Shown here piece by piece: positions 32,412 to 39,505 of a stretch of 49,687 bases of DNA; position 1 is the first letter of the stretch, and every line of letters begins with the position of its first letter. The notes beneath the pieces are model-generated. The model searched no databases, had not been told where the DNA came from, and worked only from the letters and a program-made list of their open reading frames with translations. The stretch is from assembly GCA_900556465.1 (NCBI GenBank), contig USPK01000004.1, positions 1 through 49,687 on the forward strand, given 5' to 3'. Source of the stretch: an uncultured Prevotella sp. GTDB lineage: Bacteria; Bacteroidota; Bacteroidia; Bacteroidales; Bacteroidaceae. A program made the position numbers and the translations under genes.

Positions 32412-32906
32412 TCAGGGGTTGGGGGCCGTGGCCGTCGTTTCCGCGGCCGCCTCCAGGTCGTGCAGCAGCTGTTCGCCGTGCGTCTTGGTCTTCACCTGCT
32501 TCGGGCCGTAGATGCGCCCGACGCGGCCGTCCGGACCGATGAGAAACGTCGTGCGCGCCATGCCCATGTAGGTGCGGCCGTACATCCGTTTCTCCACCCA
32601 CGTGCCGAAAGCCTCCGACAGGCGGTGCTCCGTGTCGGCGATGAGGTGGAACGGCAGCCCGTGGCGGGCGATGAAGTTCTGGTGCGAACGGGCGCTGTCG
32701 GCGCTCACGCCGACCACGTCCCAGCCCGCGGCGCGCAGCGCCTCGTAGTGGTCGCGCAGGCTGCACGCCTCGGCGGTGCAGCCCGACGTGTTGTCCTTCG
32801 GGTAAAAGTAGAGGACGAAAGGGCGGCCCGCGAAGTCCTCGCGGCGCACCTCGCGGTCCTGTTCGTCCGTGCCCAGCAGGTCGGGTATCAGGTCTCCTAC
32901 GTTCAT
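32412..32906 (-). CDS. bcp: thioredoxin-dependent thiol peroxidase (Bcp/PrxQ)
   Basis: Reduces hydrogen and organic peroxides with thioredoxin as electron donor. In the 164 residues the peroxidatic Cys43 and resolving Cys48 are five residues apart in NTSGCTAEACSLRDHY, the alpha2-type PrxQ arrangement. YFYPKDNTSGCT and the conserved Arg in MARTTFLIGPDGRV complete the active site. A 10-15 residue Ala/Thr-rich tail extends past the fold. It sits between the dehydrogenase gene (127 bp upstream) and recA (33 bp downstream). Confidence 0.96.
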   Translation of the reverse strand: MNVGDLIPDLLGTDEQDREVRREDFAGRPFVLYFYPKDNTSGCTAEACSLRDHYEALRAAGWDVVGVSADSARSHQNFIARHGLPFHLIADTEHRLSEAFGTWVEKRMYGRTYMGMARTTFLIGPDGRVGRIYGPKQVKTKTHGEQLLHDLEAAAETTATAPNP

Positions 32907-33033
32907 GTTCGGGTCAGGTTTAGGGGGTTGTATGCTGTGTTCGGGAGTGCGCCGCGCCGGCCGGGCCGTGCGGTGGCCTGGCCGGCGGTCGCGTCGGGTT
33001 CCTGTCGCCTCGGTCCGGTGCGGAGGGTGGGGT

Positions 33034-34227
33034 TCAGAGCTCCAGGTCGCCGTCGAACACCTCGTGCCAGGGCAGTCCCTGCCGGTTTAGTTCCGTCATG
33101 AAGGGATCCGGGTCAAACTCTTCCACGTTCCACACGCCGGGCCGCTTCCACAGGCCCTGCATGAACAGGCGCGCACCGATGCAGGCCGGGACGCCCGTCG
33201 TGTAGCTCACGCCCTGCATGCCCGTCTCCACGTAGGCGTCGTGGTGCGAGCAGTTGTTGTACACGTAGTACGTGTGCTCCTTGCCGTCCTTCAGGCCCCT
33301 GATGCGGCAGCCGATGCTCGTTTCTCCCGTGTAGTTCTCGCCGAGGTCCTGCGGGTTGGGCAGTACGGCCTTGAGGAACTGCAGCGGCACGATTTCCTTC
33401 CCTTCGTAGACGATGGGCTTGATGCTTGCCATGCCGATGTCCTGAATCACGCGCAGGTGCGTCAGGTATTCCTGCCCGAACGTCATCCAGAAGCGGGCGC
33501 GGCGGATGGAGGGATAGTTTTTCACCAGGCTCTCCAGCTCCTCGTGGTGGAGCAGGTAGCTCTCGCGCGGGCCGATGCCCGGGTAGGTCAGGGGCCGGTG
33601 GATGGCGAGCGGCTCCGTTTCTATCCATTTGCCGTCCTCCCAGTAGAGGCCCTTCTGCGTGATTTCGCGGATGTTGATTTCGGGGTTGAAGTTCGTGGCA
33701 AAGGCCTTGTGGTGGTCGCCCGCGTTGCAGTCCACGATGTCCAGGTACTGGATTTCGTCGAAATAGTGCTTGGCGGCGTAGGCCGTAAAGATGCTCGTCA
33801 CGCCCGGGTCGAAGCCGCAGCCCAGGATGGCCGTCAGGCCCGCCTGCTCGAAGCGCTCCTTGTAGGCCCACTGCCAGGAGTATTCAAAGTGCGCCTCGTC
33901 TTTCGGCTCATAGTTGGCCGTGTCCAGGTAGGAGCACCCGCAGCGCAGGCACGCCTCCATGATGGTCAGGTCCTGATAGGGCAGGGCCAGGTTCATTACC
34001 AGGTCGGGGCGGAACGCTTCAAAGAGCTTCACCAGCTGTTCCACGCTGTCCGCGTCCACCTGGGCCGTGCGGATGTCCGGTCGCCCGATGGCTTTCACGA
34101 TAGCGTCGCACTTCGACTGCGTGCGGCTGGCAATCATGATTTCACTGAACACGTCCGTGTTCTTGGCGACTTTGTGGGCGGCCACGGTGGCTACGCCGCC
34201 GGCGCCGATGATGATGACTTTACCCAT
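33034..34227 (-). CDS. saccharopine dehydrogenase-like protein, probable carboxynorspermidine dehydrogenase
   Basis: A 397-residue NAD(P)H-dependent oxidoreductase. The N-terminal Rossmann motif is GAGGVATVAAH. The middle GCGFDPGVTSIFTAYAAKHYFDEI and YPGIGPRESYLLHHEELESL are typical of the Lys1-like carboxynorspermidine (carboxyspermidine) dehydrogenases that make spermidine from putrescine or diaminopropane in gut Bacteroidota, followed by a decarboxylase encoded elsewhere. Plain saccharopine dehydrogenase activity is less likely, since this phylum does not use that lysine pathway. It has a perfect -7 box at 34342-34349 and a leader of about 110 nt. It heads the bcp-recA gene group. Confidence 0.88.
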   Translation of the reverse strand: MGKVIIIGAGGVATVAAHKVAKNTDVFSEIMIASRTQSKCDAIVKAIGRPDIRTAQVDADSVEQLVKLFEAFRPDLVMNLALPYQDLTIMEACLRCGCSYLDTANYEPKDEAHFEYSWQWAYKERFEQAGLTAILGCGFDPGVTSIFTAYAAKHYFDEIQYLDIVDCNAGDHHKAFATNFNPEINIREITQKGLYWEDGKWIETEPLAIHRPLTYPGIGPRESYLLHHEELESLVKNYPSIRRARFWMTFGQEYLTHLRVIQDIGMASIKPIVYEGKEIVPLQFLKAVLPNPQDLGENYTGETSIGCRIRGLKDGKEHTYYVYNNCSHHDAYVETGMQGVSYTTGVPACIGARLFMQGLWKRPGVWNVEEFDPDPFMTELNRQGLPWHEVFDGDLEL

Positions 34228-34341
34228 TTTTCTTGCTTCGTTGAGGTTTTGAGGTATAGATTACGTGATAGTTTCAGCTGTCGAAGGCGAAAGCCGGTCG
34301 CCGTTCCCGGTCCGGCCGGCGCCGTCTTCGGATTTGTGCAA

Positions 34342-34349
34342 CAAATATA
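34342..34349 (-). promoter_or_regulatory. -7 box of the carboxynorspermidine dehydrogenase gene
   Basis: The minus strand reads TATATTTG, a perfect TAnnTTTG. The leader 34228-34336 shows no clear structure. Confidence 0.7.
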
Positions 34350-34494
34350 CGAAATCCCTTCCGAAAACGGATGCTTTTCCGGCGGAATAATCTCCCGCAT
34401 CTTTTGTCCGCCCTCTTCGTGTCGTTTCTTCGCGGCGGCTTCACGCGTGCAGGTCGGCCTGTCCGGCATCCTCCGGCCAGCGGCCTCGCGCGCG

Positions 34495-34515
34495 TATATA
34501 TAATAAAGGTGTGCC
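34495..34515. repeat. short dispersed motif, copy 2 (TATA run plus AAAGGTGTGCC)
   Basis: TATATATAAT followed by AAAGGTGTGCC, one base longer than the copy at 3864-3883. It lies in the gene-free stretch 34350-34668. Confidence 0.4.
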
Positions 34516-34591
34516 CGTCCCGCGGCCCCGCTCCCCGCGCCCCTCGTTATCAGCCTCCGCACCCTTGATTTTTAACAAAAACAATAAGGGA

Positions 34592-34599
34592 CAAATGTA
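34592..34599 (-). promoter_or_regulatory. orphan -7 box on the minus strand
   Basis: The minus strand reads TACATTTG, a perfect TAnnTTTG, pointing away from the ncRNA promoter and into a region with no supported gene before 34227. It could give an unannotated short transcript or be chance. Confidence 0.4.
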
Positions 34600-34644
34600 G
34601 TTGCATAAACTAAACAGAGCGAAATTAGTTAAAAACAAGAAAAT

Positions 34645-34653
34645 CCCCCCCCC
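34645..34653. repeat. C9 homopolymer tract upstream of the ncRNA promoter
   Basis: Nine consecutive C residues within an A-rich stretch, 15 bp before the -7 box at 34669-34676. Homopolymers of this length in GC-rich genomes can change length by slippage. Confidence 0.6.
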
Positions 34654-34668
34654 GTGCTAAAAATTCTG

Positions 34669-34676
34669 TAATTTTG
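34669..34676 (+). promoter_or_regulatory. -7 box of the ncRNA
   Basis: TAATTTTG, a perfect TAnnTTTG, in a strongly AT-rich island. Transcription would begin at about 34679-34682, where the closing stem of the RNA starts. Confidence 0.75.
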
Positions 34677-34678
34677 CA

Positions 34679-34874
34679 CTCGAAAGCGCTAAGGGAGCAG
34701 TGGCTCCGCCTTACGGATAAGGTCTCTTCTTCCTTTTTGTAATCAAGAGGTTTGCAGCCCGCGTCCCCGTGGCGTAGCGACAGCTGCCGGAAGTTGTGGG
34801 AGTGATGTGCGTCGGTTTATGGTGCCGGCCGGAGGAATGAAGTTTTCGAGCAGCGGCTGAGTCAGCCGCCTTTT
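34679..34874 (+). ncRNA. structured non-coding RNA, about 190 nt (6S-like candidate)
   Basis: There is no protein frame, but the layout of an independent RNA gene is clear. A perfect promoter ends 2 bp before CTCGAAA (34679-34685), which pairs with TTTCGAG (34844-34850) to close the molecule. A terminator hairpin (GCGGC/GCCGC, 34853-34869) and CTTTTG follow. Inside are a hairpin TAAGG-GAGC/GCTC-CCTTA (about 34690-34713), CTCTT/AAGAG around a T-rich loop, and GCCGG/CCGGC in the right half. The length and closed ends recall 6S RNA, but I cannot confirm the promoter-like bubble. It lacks the signatures of tmRNA, RNase P or SRP RNA. A second terminator at 34921-34939 could give a longer form of about 260 nt. 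Confidence 0.6.
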
Positions 34875-34920
34875 GTCGTATAGGGCCATTGTCCCTTACA
34901 GGGCGGGCGGAGCAGTTTGG

Positions 34921-34939
34921 AAAAGCCGTCAGGCTTTTT
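34921..34939 (+). terminator. strong intrinsic terminator downstream of the ncRNA
   Basis: AAAAGCC (34921-34927), a GTCA loop and GGCTTTTTTT. It is either a back-up terminator for the ncRNA or the end of a second short transcript. Confidence 0.8.
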
Positions 34940-35040
34940 TTACGGCTCTATAATTTTACGGGGTTACTGCATTTTATCACTTGCGTTGCTTCCTGTCCCG
35001 ACGGACGGTCGGCGCGCTTTCCTTTATCCTCGCTTTCATT

Positions 35041-35162
35041 ACGAGGTTACAGCATTGCTTCGTATGGATATGTTCATTTCCTACGGGGCTCAGGCGGGCC
35101 CGCACGGGCCTAAGGCGCGTAGCGACGGGGCTAAGGCCAGAAATTACGGGGCTAAGGCCCAT
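35041..35162. repeat. 21-bp-period quasi-palindrome array, locus 3 (four clear units, one degenerate)
   Basis: In the opposite orientation to the other two loci. Clear 17-bp units start at 35083, 35104, 35125 and 35146 (for example ACGGGCCTAAGGCGCGT and ACGGGGCTAAGGCCCAT), each 21 bp apart. A weaker unit, ACGAGGTTACAGC, lies in register at 35041. Another related segment, ACGGGGTTACTGC, lies at 34958 but is one base out of register. The array lies between the ncRNA terminator and the fimbrial operon. Confidence 0.75.
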
Positions 35163-35287
35163 GTTTCGCCTTCCTGTCCGCATTGTCCGCCCTCCTGATG
35201 CGGTCTTTCCTCCTACCGTCCGCCCGTCCGGCGGCCCGCGTGCCCGGCCTCTTCGCCCGGAGCCGGCAGGGTGGGGGACCCGACATA

Positions 35288-35295
35288 GAGATTTG
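35288..35295 (+). promoter_or_regulatory. possible weak -7 box of the fimbrial operon
   Basis: GAGATTTG, one mismatch from TAnnTTTG, 27 bp before the first fimbrial start codon. It is the only TTTG between the repeat array and the ATG, and no -33 element is visible, so activator or alternative-sigma control is possible. Confidence 0.4.
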
Positions 35296-35321
35296 AAAAC
35301 AAACATAACAAAAAGCATATC

Positions 35322-35894
35322 ATGAAAAGGAGATTAGCATTACTGACATTCCTGCTCCTGGGATTCGCCTCGCTGTCCCTGCATGCCCAAAAAGTCGCGT
35401 TGAAGACCAATGCGCTTTACTGGGCAACTACGACGCCGAACCTCGGGGCCGAGGTCTCGTTCGGCGGGAAGCATACCGTCCAGCTCTTCTACGGTTACAA
35501 TCCCTGGACCTTCTCCGAGCGCAAGAGCCTGCGCCACTGGGTGCTCCAGCCGGAATACCGCTACTGGTTCTGCCAGAGCTTCAACGGCCTCTTCCTCGGC
35601 GTCCACGCCATGGGCGGCGAGTTCAATGTCGGCGAGATTGACCTCCCCACCGGCCTCTTCAACGAGTGGAAGGACCACCGCTACGAAGGTTGGTACGTGG
35701 GCGGCGGCGTCACCGTCGGTTACCAGGTCCCCATGTCGAAGCACTGGAACTTCGAGGCCTCCATCGGTATCGGGTACAACTACCTGAAGTACGACCGCTT
35801 CGGCTGCGGCGTTTGCGGCGAGCGGCTCGGCTCCGACCACGCGAACTACTTCGGGCCCACCAAGGCGGCGCTCAGTTTCCTTTACATTTTCTAA
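35322..35894 (+). CDS. DUF3575 outer-membrane-type protein (fimbrial accessory)
   Basis: 190 residues with a signal peptide (LALLTFLLLGFASLSLHAQ). The mature part is a small predicted beta-barrel with the DUF3575 pattern: VALKTNALYWATTTPNLG at the start, the LQPEYRYWF strand, FLGVHAMGGEFN, a Gly-rich VGGGVTVGYQ and an aromatic C-terminal strand ending LSFLYIF. Such proteins regularly head type V fimbrial gene clusters in Bacteroidales and are thought to sit in the outer membrane. The exact role is unknown. It lies 21 bp before the DUF3868 gene. Confidence 0.85.
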   Translation: MKRRLALLTFLLLGFASLSLHAQKVALKTNALYWATTTPNLGAEVSFGGKHTVQLFYGYNPWTFSERKSLRHWVLQPEYRYWFCQSFNGLFLGVHAMGGEFNVGEIDLPTGLFNEWKDHRYEGWYVGGGVTVGYQVPMSKHWNFEASIGIGYNYLKYDRFGCGVCGERLGSDHANYFGPTKAALSFLYIF

Positions 35895-35915
35895 ACGATT
35901 TAACGGAAAGAAGCT

Positions 35916-37331
35916 ATGAACCATAAATATATGCTATTCGCCCTCTGCGCGGCCCTGACGGCCGGTGCCGCACATGCCCAGCGCACCGCCGGCACCCGCC
36001 TGGCCGCCACGCAGGTGGCCGTGGAGAACACCCGCGTGGAGCACACCGACAACAACCTCGTTGTCAGCATGGACCTCGTGCTCGACAGCCTCGAGCTCCC
36101 CTCCAACATGCGCTTCGTCTTCACCCCCATTGTCCGCAACGCCGAGGAGGAGCGCTTCATGGAGCCCGTTGTCGTCAACGGCCGCAAACAGCAGATCATG
36201 TACGAGCGCGAGGACTACAAGCAATACTCCGACCAGACCACCGTCGTGCGCCGTAAGAACGAGACCGCGCAGACCGTCCGCTACACCGCCGTCCTGCCCT
36301 ACGAGAGCTGGATGAAGAACGCCGACGTCGCCGTCTACGAGGACCTCTGCGGCTGCGGCGACCTCCTCGACCAGAACCGTACCGTCGTGCGCCGCCTCCG
36401 CACCCCGCTGCTGGCCTTCATCCGGCCCCAGGCCGAGCCCAGCAAGGACCGCGAGCTGCACGGCGAGGCCTTCATCGACTTCCCCGTGGACCGCATCGAG
36501 CTCTTCCCGGACTACCGCAACAACCCCGCCGAGCTGCAGAAAATCATCCAGTCCATCAACGTCGTGAAGGAGGACCGCAACGCCAGCATCACCAGCATCG
36601 AAATCCACGGCTACGCCTCGCCCGAAGGCACGTATGAACACAACACCTACCTTGCCGAAAACCGCGCCCGCACCCTGACGGACTACGTGCGCCGCCTGGT
36701 CCGCCTGGACAGCGACCTCTTCCACGTCACCTCCACCCCCGAGGACTGGGAAGGACTGCGTAAGCGCGTCGTCGAGGGCAACCTCACCCACGGCAGCGAG
36801 ATACTGGCCCTCATCGACGACGTCAGCCTCGAGCCCGACCCCAAGGAGTGGAAAATCAAGACCACTTATCCCGAGGACTACCGCTTCATGCTCGACACGT
36901 GGTATCCCGCCCTGCGCCATTCCGACTACGTGGTGCGCTACAAGGTGCGCGCCTTCTCCGTGGAAGAAGCCAAGGCCCTGCTCCACACGAAGCCGCAGCA
37001 GCTGTCGCTCGAGGAGATGTACCTCGTCGCCCAGACCTATGAGCCGGGCAGCCCCGAGTTCAACGAGGTCTTCCAGATAGCCGTCCGCATGTACCCGGAC
37101 GACCCCACGGCCAACCTCAACGCCGCCTGCGCCGCCCTCTCCGTGGAGAACTACGACGCCGCCCGGCGCTACCTGGAGCGTGCCGGCAACTCTCCCCAGG
37201 CCGTCCATGCCCGTGGCGTGGTGGCCATGCAGGAGGGACGCCTCGCCGAGGCCCGCGACCTCTTCGACCAGGCCGCTAAGGCCGGTGTGCCCGAGGCCGC
37301 CGAGAATCTGAAGAATCTTGAAAATTTCTAA
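35916..37331 (+). CDS. DUF3868 / OmpA-like / TPR fimbrial accessory protein
   Basis: 471 residues with a signal peptide (LFALCAALTAGAAHAQ). A DUF3868 domain covers about residues 25-180 (QVAVENTRVEHTDNNLVVSM to an acidic VYEDLCGCG). An OmpA-like peptidoglycan-binding domain follows at about 190-290 (DFPVDRIELFPDYRNN and ITSIEIHGYASPEGTYEHN). The C terminus (about 370-471) carries two or three helical TPR/Sel1-like repeats (LNAACAALSVENYDAARRYL). This architecture recurs before Mfa1/FimA-type fimbrillins and could link the pilus base to peptidoglycan. It is part of the operon with DUF3575 upstream and the fimbrillin 31 bp downstream. The function is inferred from domains and context. Confidence 0.85.
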   Translation: MNHKYMLFALCAALTAGAAHAQRTAGTRLAATQVAVENTRVEHTDNNLVVSMDLVLDSLELPSNMRFVFTPIVRNAEEERFMEPVVVNGRKQQIMYEREDYKQYSDQTTVVRRKNETAQTVRYTAVLPYESWMKNADVAVYEDLCGCGDLLDQNRTVVRRLRTPLLAFIRPQAEPSKDRELHGEAFIDFPVDRIELFPDYRNNPAELQKIIQSINVVKEDRNASITSIEIHGYASPEGTYEHNTYLAENRARTLTDYVRRLVRLDSDLFHVTSTPEDWEGLRKRVVEGNLTHGSEILALIDDVSLEPDPKEWKIKTTYPEDYRFMLDTWYPALRHSDYVVRYKVRAFSVEEAKALLHTKPQQLSLEEMYLVAQTYEPGSPEFNEVFQIAVRMYPDDPTANLNAACAALSVENYDAARRYLERAGNSPQAVHARGVVAMQEGRLAEARDLFDQAAKAGVPEAAENLKNLENF

Positions 37332-37362
37332 TTCATTCATGTTTCACTAAATTATTTCCACA

Positions 37363-39180
37363 ATGAAAAAGTTCTATTTGCTTCCTGCAGCCGCCCTGGC
37401 CCTGATGCTGGGTGCCTGCTCCAGCGACGACGTTGTGCCCACCACCGAGGGCACGGGTCCGCAGTGGAACGCCGACGGCAAGGGCTACGTCAGTCTGGCC
37501 ATCAATCTGCCGCAGGAGAAATCGACCATGAACCGCGCTGCGAACGACCAGTTCGAGGACGGTGAACCGAGCGAATACGATGTGAAGAACGCTATCCTCG
37601 TAATCTTCGCCGGCGACAACGAAGCAAGCGCTACTTTCTCCGGCGCCTACGATTTGGACATCAGTAGCATGTCGATGGAAGGCTCTGCCACAGACCAGAT
37701 TACGTCGACCGTACAGCTGACGCAGGCCATCAACGCGGTGCATGGTGCTGAAGACCTTTACGCCCTCGTTGTGCTCAACACCGGAAGTCTTTTTACGGTA
37801 GGTAGTGAAGATAATTCGTTGACGGTTACCACGAGCAGCGGTCAGGAAACCCTTAGCAATACTACAACATTCTCTGATTTTCAGGACTTGACAATGAGTA
37901 TGGAGAACGGCAACGTCTCGAATATTGCCAGTTCCACTAATGGTTTCCTCATGATGAACGCTCCGTTGGCCTCCGCCCTTGGCGTTAACTGGACGAGTGA
38001 GAGCGGTACGGTTAGCACGCTGGCGCCGTTGAACGGCAAGGTATATGGTACGGAGGGAGAAGCTGCCGCCAATCCTGCTGCGCAGATTTACGTAGAACGT
38101 GCCGTGGCCAAAGTTGAGGTGACGGCCGAAGCCGATGGTGGCCAAGGAACCTTGGATGATAACACAACAGCCTGGACAATCACGGGCTGGGCGCTGAACA
38201 ACACGAATACGAAGTCTTACTTCGTGCGCAATGCCAATACGAGCGATTCGTGGTGGGGCTACAAAGCTACCGGCTTATCCAGTGGCAATGCTGACTATCG
38301 CTTCATCGGTACGAGCGAAGTGAAAGCCGGCGCCGGCTACCGTACCTATTGGGCGGAAGACCCGAACTACAATTCAGACGACGACCTCTATTCTCCGTGG
38401 TACACAGCTAATCAGACGTCGCTCAATGCGTTGGGAAATGTACAGTACTGTCTGGAGAACACGTTCGATGTTGCCAACCAGAACCAGGATAGAACGACGA
38501 CCGTCATCGTGGCGGCTAAGATTGGCGGCTTCTCCGGTGATGGCACTTTCTTTACGCTTCACGGCGTATCTACTACGCTGTATGGTAGAGATGCCGTTGA
38601 TACGAATGTGAAGACGGCTTTCTTGGACGATCCTGCAGTAAAGGCAGCTCTCAACACTGCTCTTAAGGAGGGTGAAACGTTAGGCACTGAAGATATTTCA
38701 GCAGTTGCGTATAATGAAACCGGAGCCGGAAGATGGACAGTTCAGAGCATTACTTTTGGTGAGGGCGTTGCAGCTAAGTTTGATGGAGGCACAATTCCTG
38801 ATGATTTCAAAGCCGGCGGCCAATATTACATTGCCGGTATCGAGAATGCCAATGGTCTGAACATTGAGTGCTACGAAAACGGTATCGCTTACTACCCTGT
38901 GCTCATCAAGCACTTTGGTGACGACCTGACGCCGTGGAATCAGGCAGAAGTCTTCGAAGATGGCGCGTCCTATCCCGAACCGAATGCCGAAAAGAACTGG
39001 TTGGGCCGCTATGGCGTGCTGCGCAACAACTGGTACAAGATTAACGTGACCGGCATTTCCAAGCTCGGCAGTCCGACAATAACGGAAGTAACCGGTTCGG
39101 ACGATCCTTTGAACTCCTACATCTCCGTGCAGATCAACGTCCTCTCTTGGGCTGTTCGCACGCAGAATGTTGATTTGTAA
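37363..39180 (+). CDS. Mfa1-family major fimbrillin (type V pilus subunit)
   Basis: A 605-residue pilin precursor and the probable shaft subunit of the fimbria. The lipoprotein signal ends LMLGAC (Cys19). A propeptide follows, with a candidate trypsin-type cleavage site at Arg58-Ala59 (NRAAND), in line with the Arg-x cleavage known for FimA and Mfa1. The N-terminal beta-sandwich contains YVSLAINLP and NAILVIFAGD. The C-terminal domain contains GRYGVLRNNWYKINVTGIS and ends SVQINVLSWAVRTQNVDL, the Mfa1 C-terminal pattern that supplies the donor strand. The coding region between about 37,800 and 38,900 is visibly AT-richer than the flanking genes, suggesting an exchanged or fast-evolving segment. 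A strong terminator follows 39 bp after the stop. Confidence 0.9.
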   Translation: MKKFYLLPAAALALMLGACSSDDVVPTTEGTGPQWNADGKGYVSLAINLPQEKSTMNRAANDQFEDGEPSEYDVKNAILVIFAGDNEASATFSGAYDLDISSMSMEGSATDQITSTVQLTQAINAVHGAEDLYALVVLNTGSLFTVGSEDNSLTVTTSSGQETLSNTTTFSDFQDLTMSMENGNVSNIASSTNGFLMMNAPLASALGVNWTSESGTVSTLAPLNGKVYGTEGEAAANPAAQIYVERAVAKVEVTAEADGGQGTLDDNTTAWTITGWALNNTNTKSYFVRNANTSDSWWGYKATGLSSGNADYRFIGTSEVKAGAGYRTYWAEDPNYNSDDDLYSPWYTANQTSLNALGNVQYCLENTFDVANQNQDRTTTVIVAAKIGGFSGDGTFFTLHGVSTTLYGRDAVDTNVKTAFLDDPAVKAALNTALKEGETLGTEDISAVAYNETGAGRWTVQSITFGEGVAAKFDGGTIPDDFKAGGQYYIAGIENANGLNIECYENGIAYYPVLIKHFGDDLTPWNQAEVFEDGASYPEPNAEKNWLGRYGVLRNNWYKINVTGISKLGSPTITEVTGSDDPLNSYISVQINVLSWAVRTQNVDL

Positions 39181-39218
39181 TCCAAAACTGGTTGAGAACC
39201 CCTCTATACGAGGAACAA

Positions 39219-39255
39219 GGAGCGGCGGTCAGCGCCGCCGCTCCTTTCTCTTTTT
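39219..39255 (+). terminator. terminator between the major fimbrillin and minor subunits
   Basis: A 10-bp GC stem (39219-39228 with 39235-39244), 6-nt loop, then TTTCTCTTTTT. It should end most transcripts after the major subunit. The 250 bp that follow (39256-39505) are C-rich, hold no -7 box and no supported gene, and may form the leader of the minor genes. Confidence 0.88.
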
Positions 39256-39505
39256 CAAAAACGCAGCGGGCACGGCCCGCCGACAGCCTCCCGTAGACGG
39301 AGGGCACTGGCTGCCGCAGTGCAAAGAAGACGGGCAGACACCGTGGACCCGGCCCTACACGCCGGCAACACCCCAAAGTGGAACCTACCCCGGGGCACCG
39401 CCCCCTCGCATACCCCCCGCCGGGCTCCGGCCCGACGGAACCAACCGACAGGCCCGCGGCCTGCCGCACACCGAACACCAAGACCGAAACAAAAAGTCAA
39501 GTCTT

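Noticed and set aside
34917..35198. 93-codon frame ending in GAKARNYGAKA repeats
   Set aside because: It crosses a strong terminator and reads through the third 21-bp array; a repeat by-product, not a gene.
35163..35321. Invertible promoter (phase-variation switch) before the fimbrial operon
   Set aside because: I looked for paired inverted repeats flanking a promoter, as in Bacteroides capsule loci, and found none; no recombinase gene is in the window.
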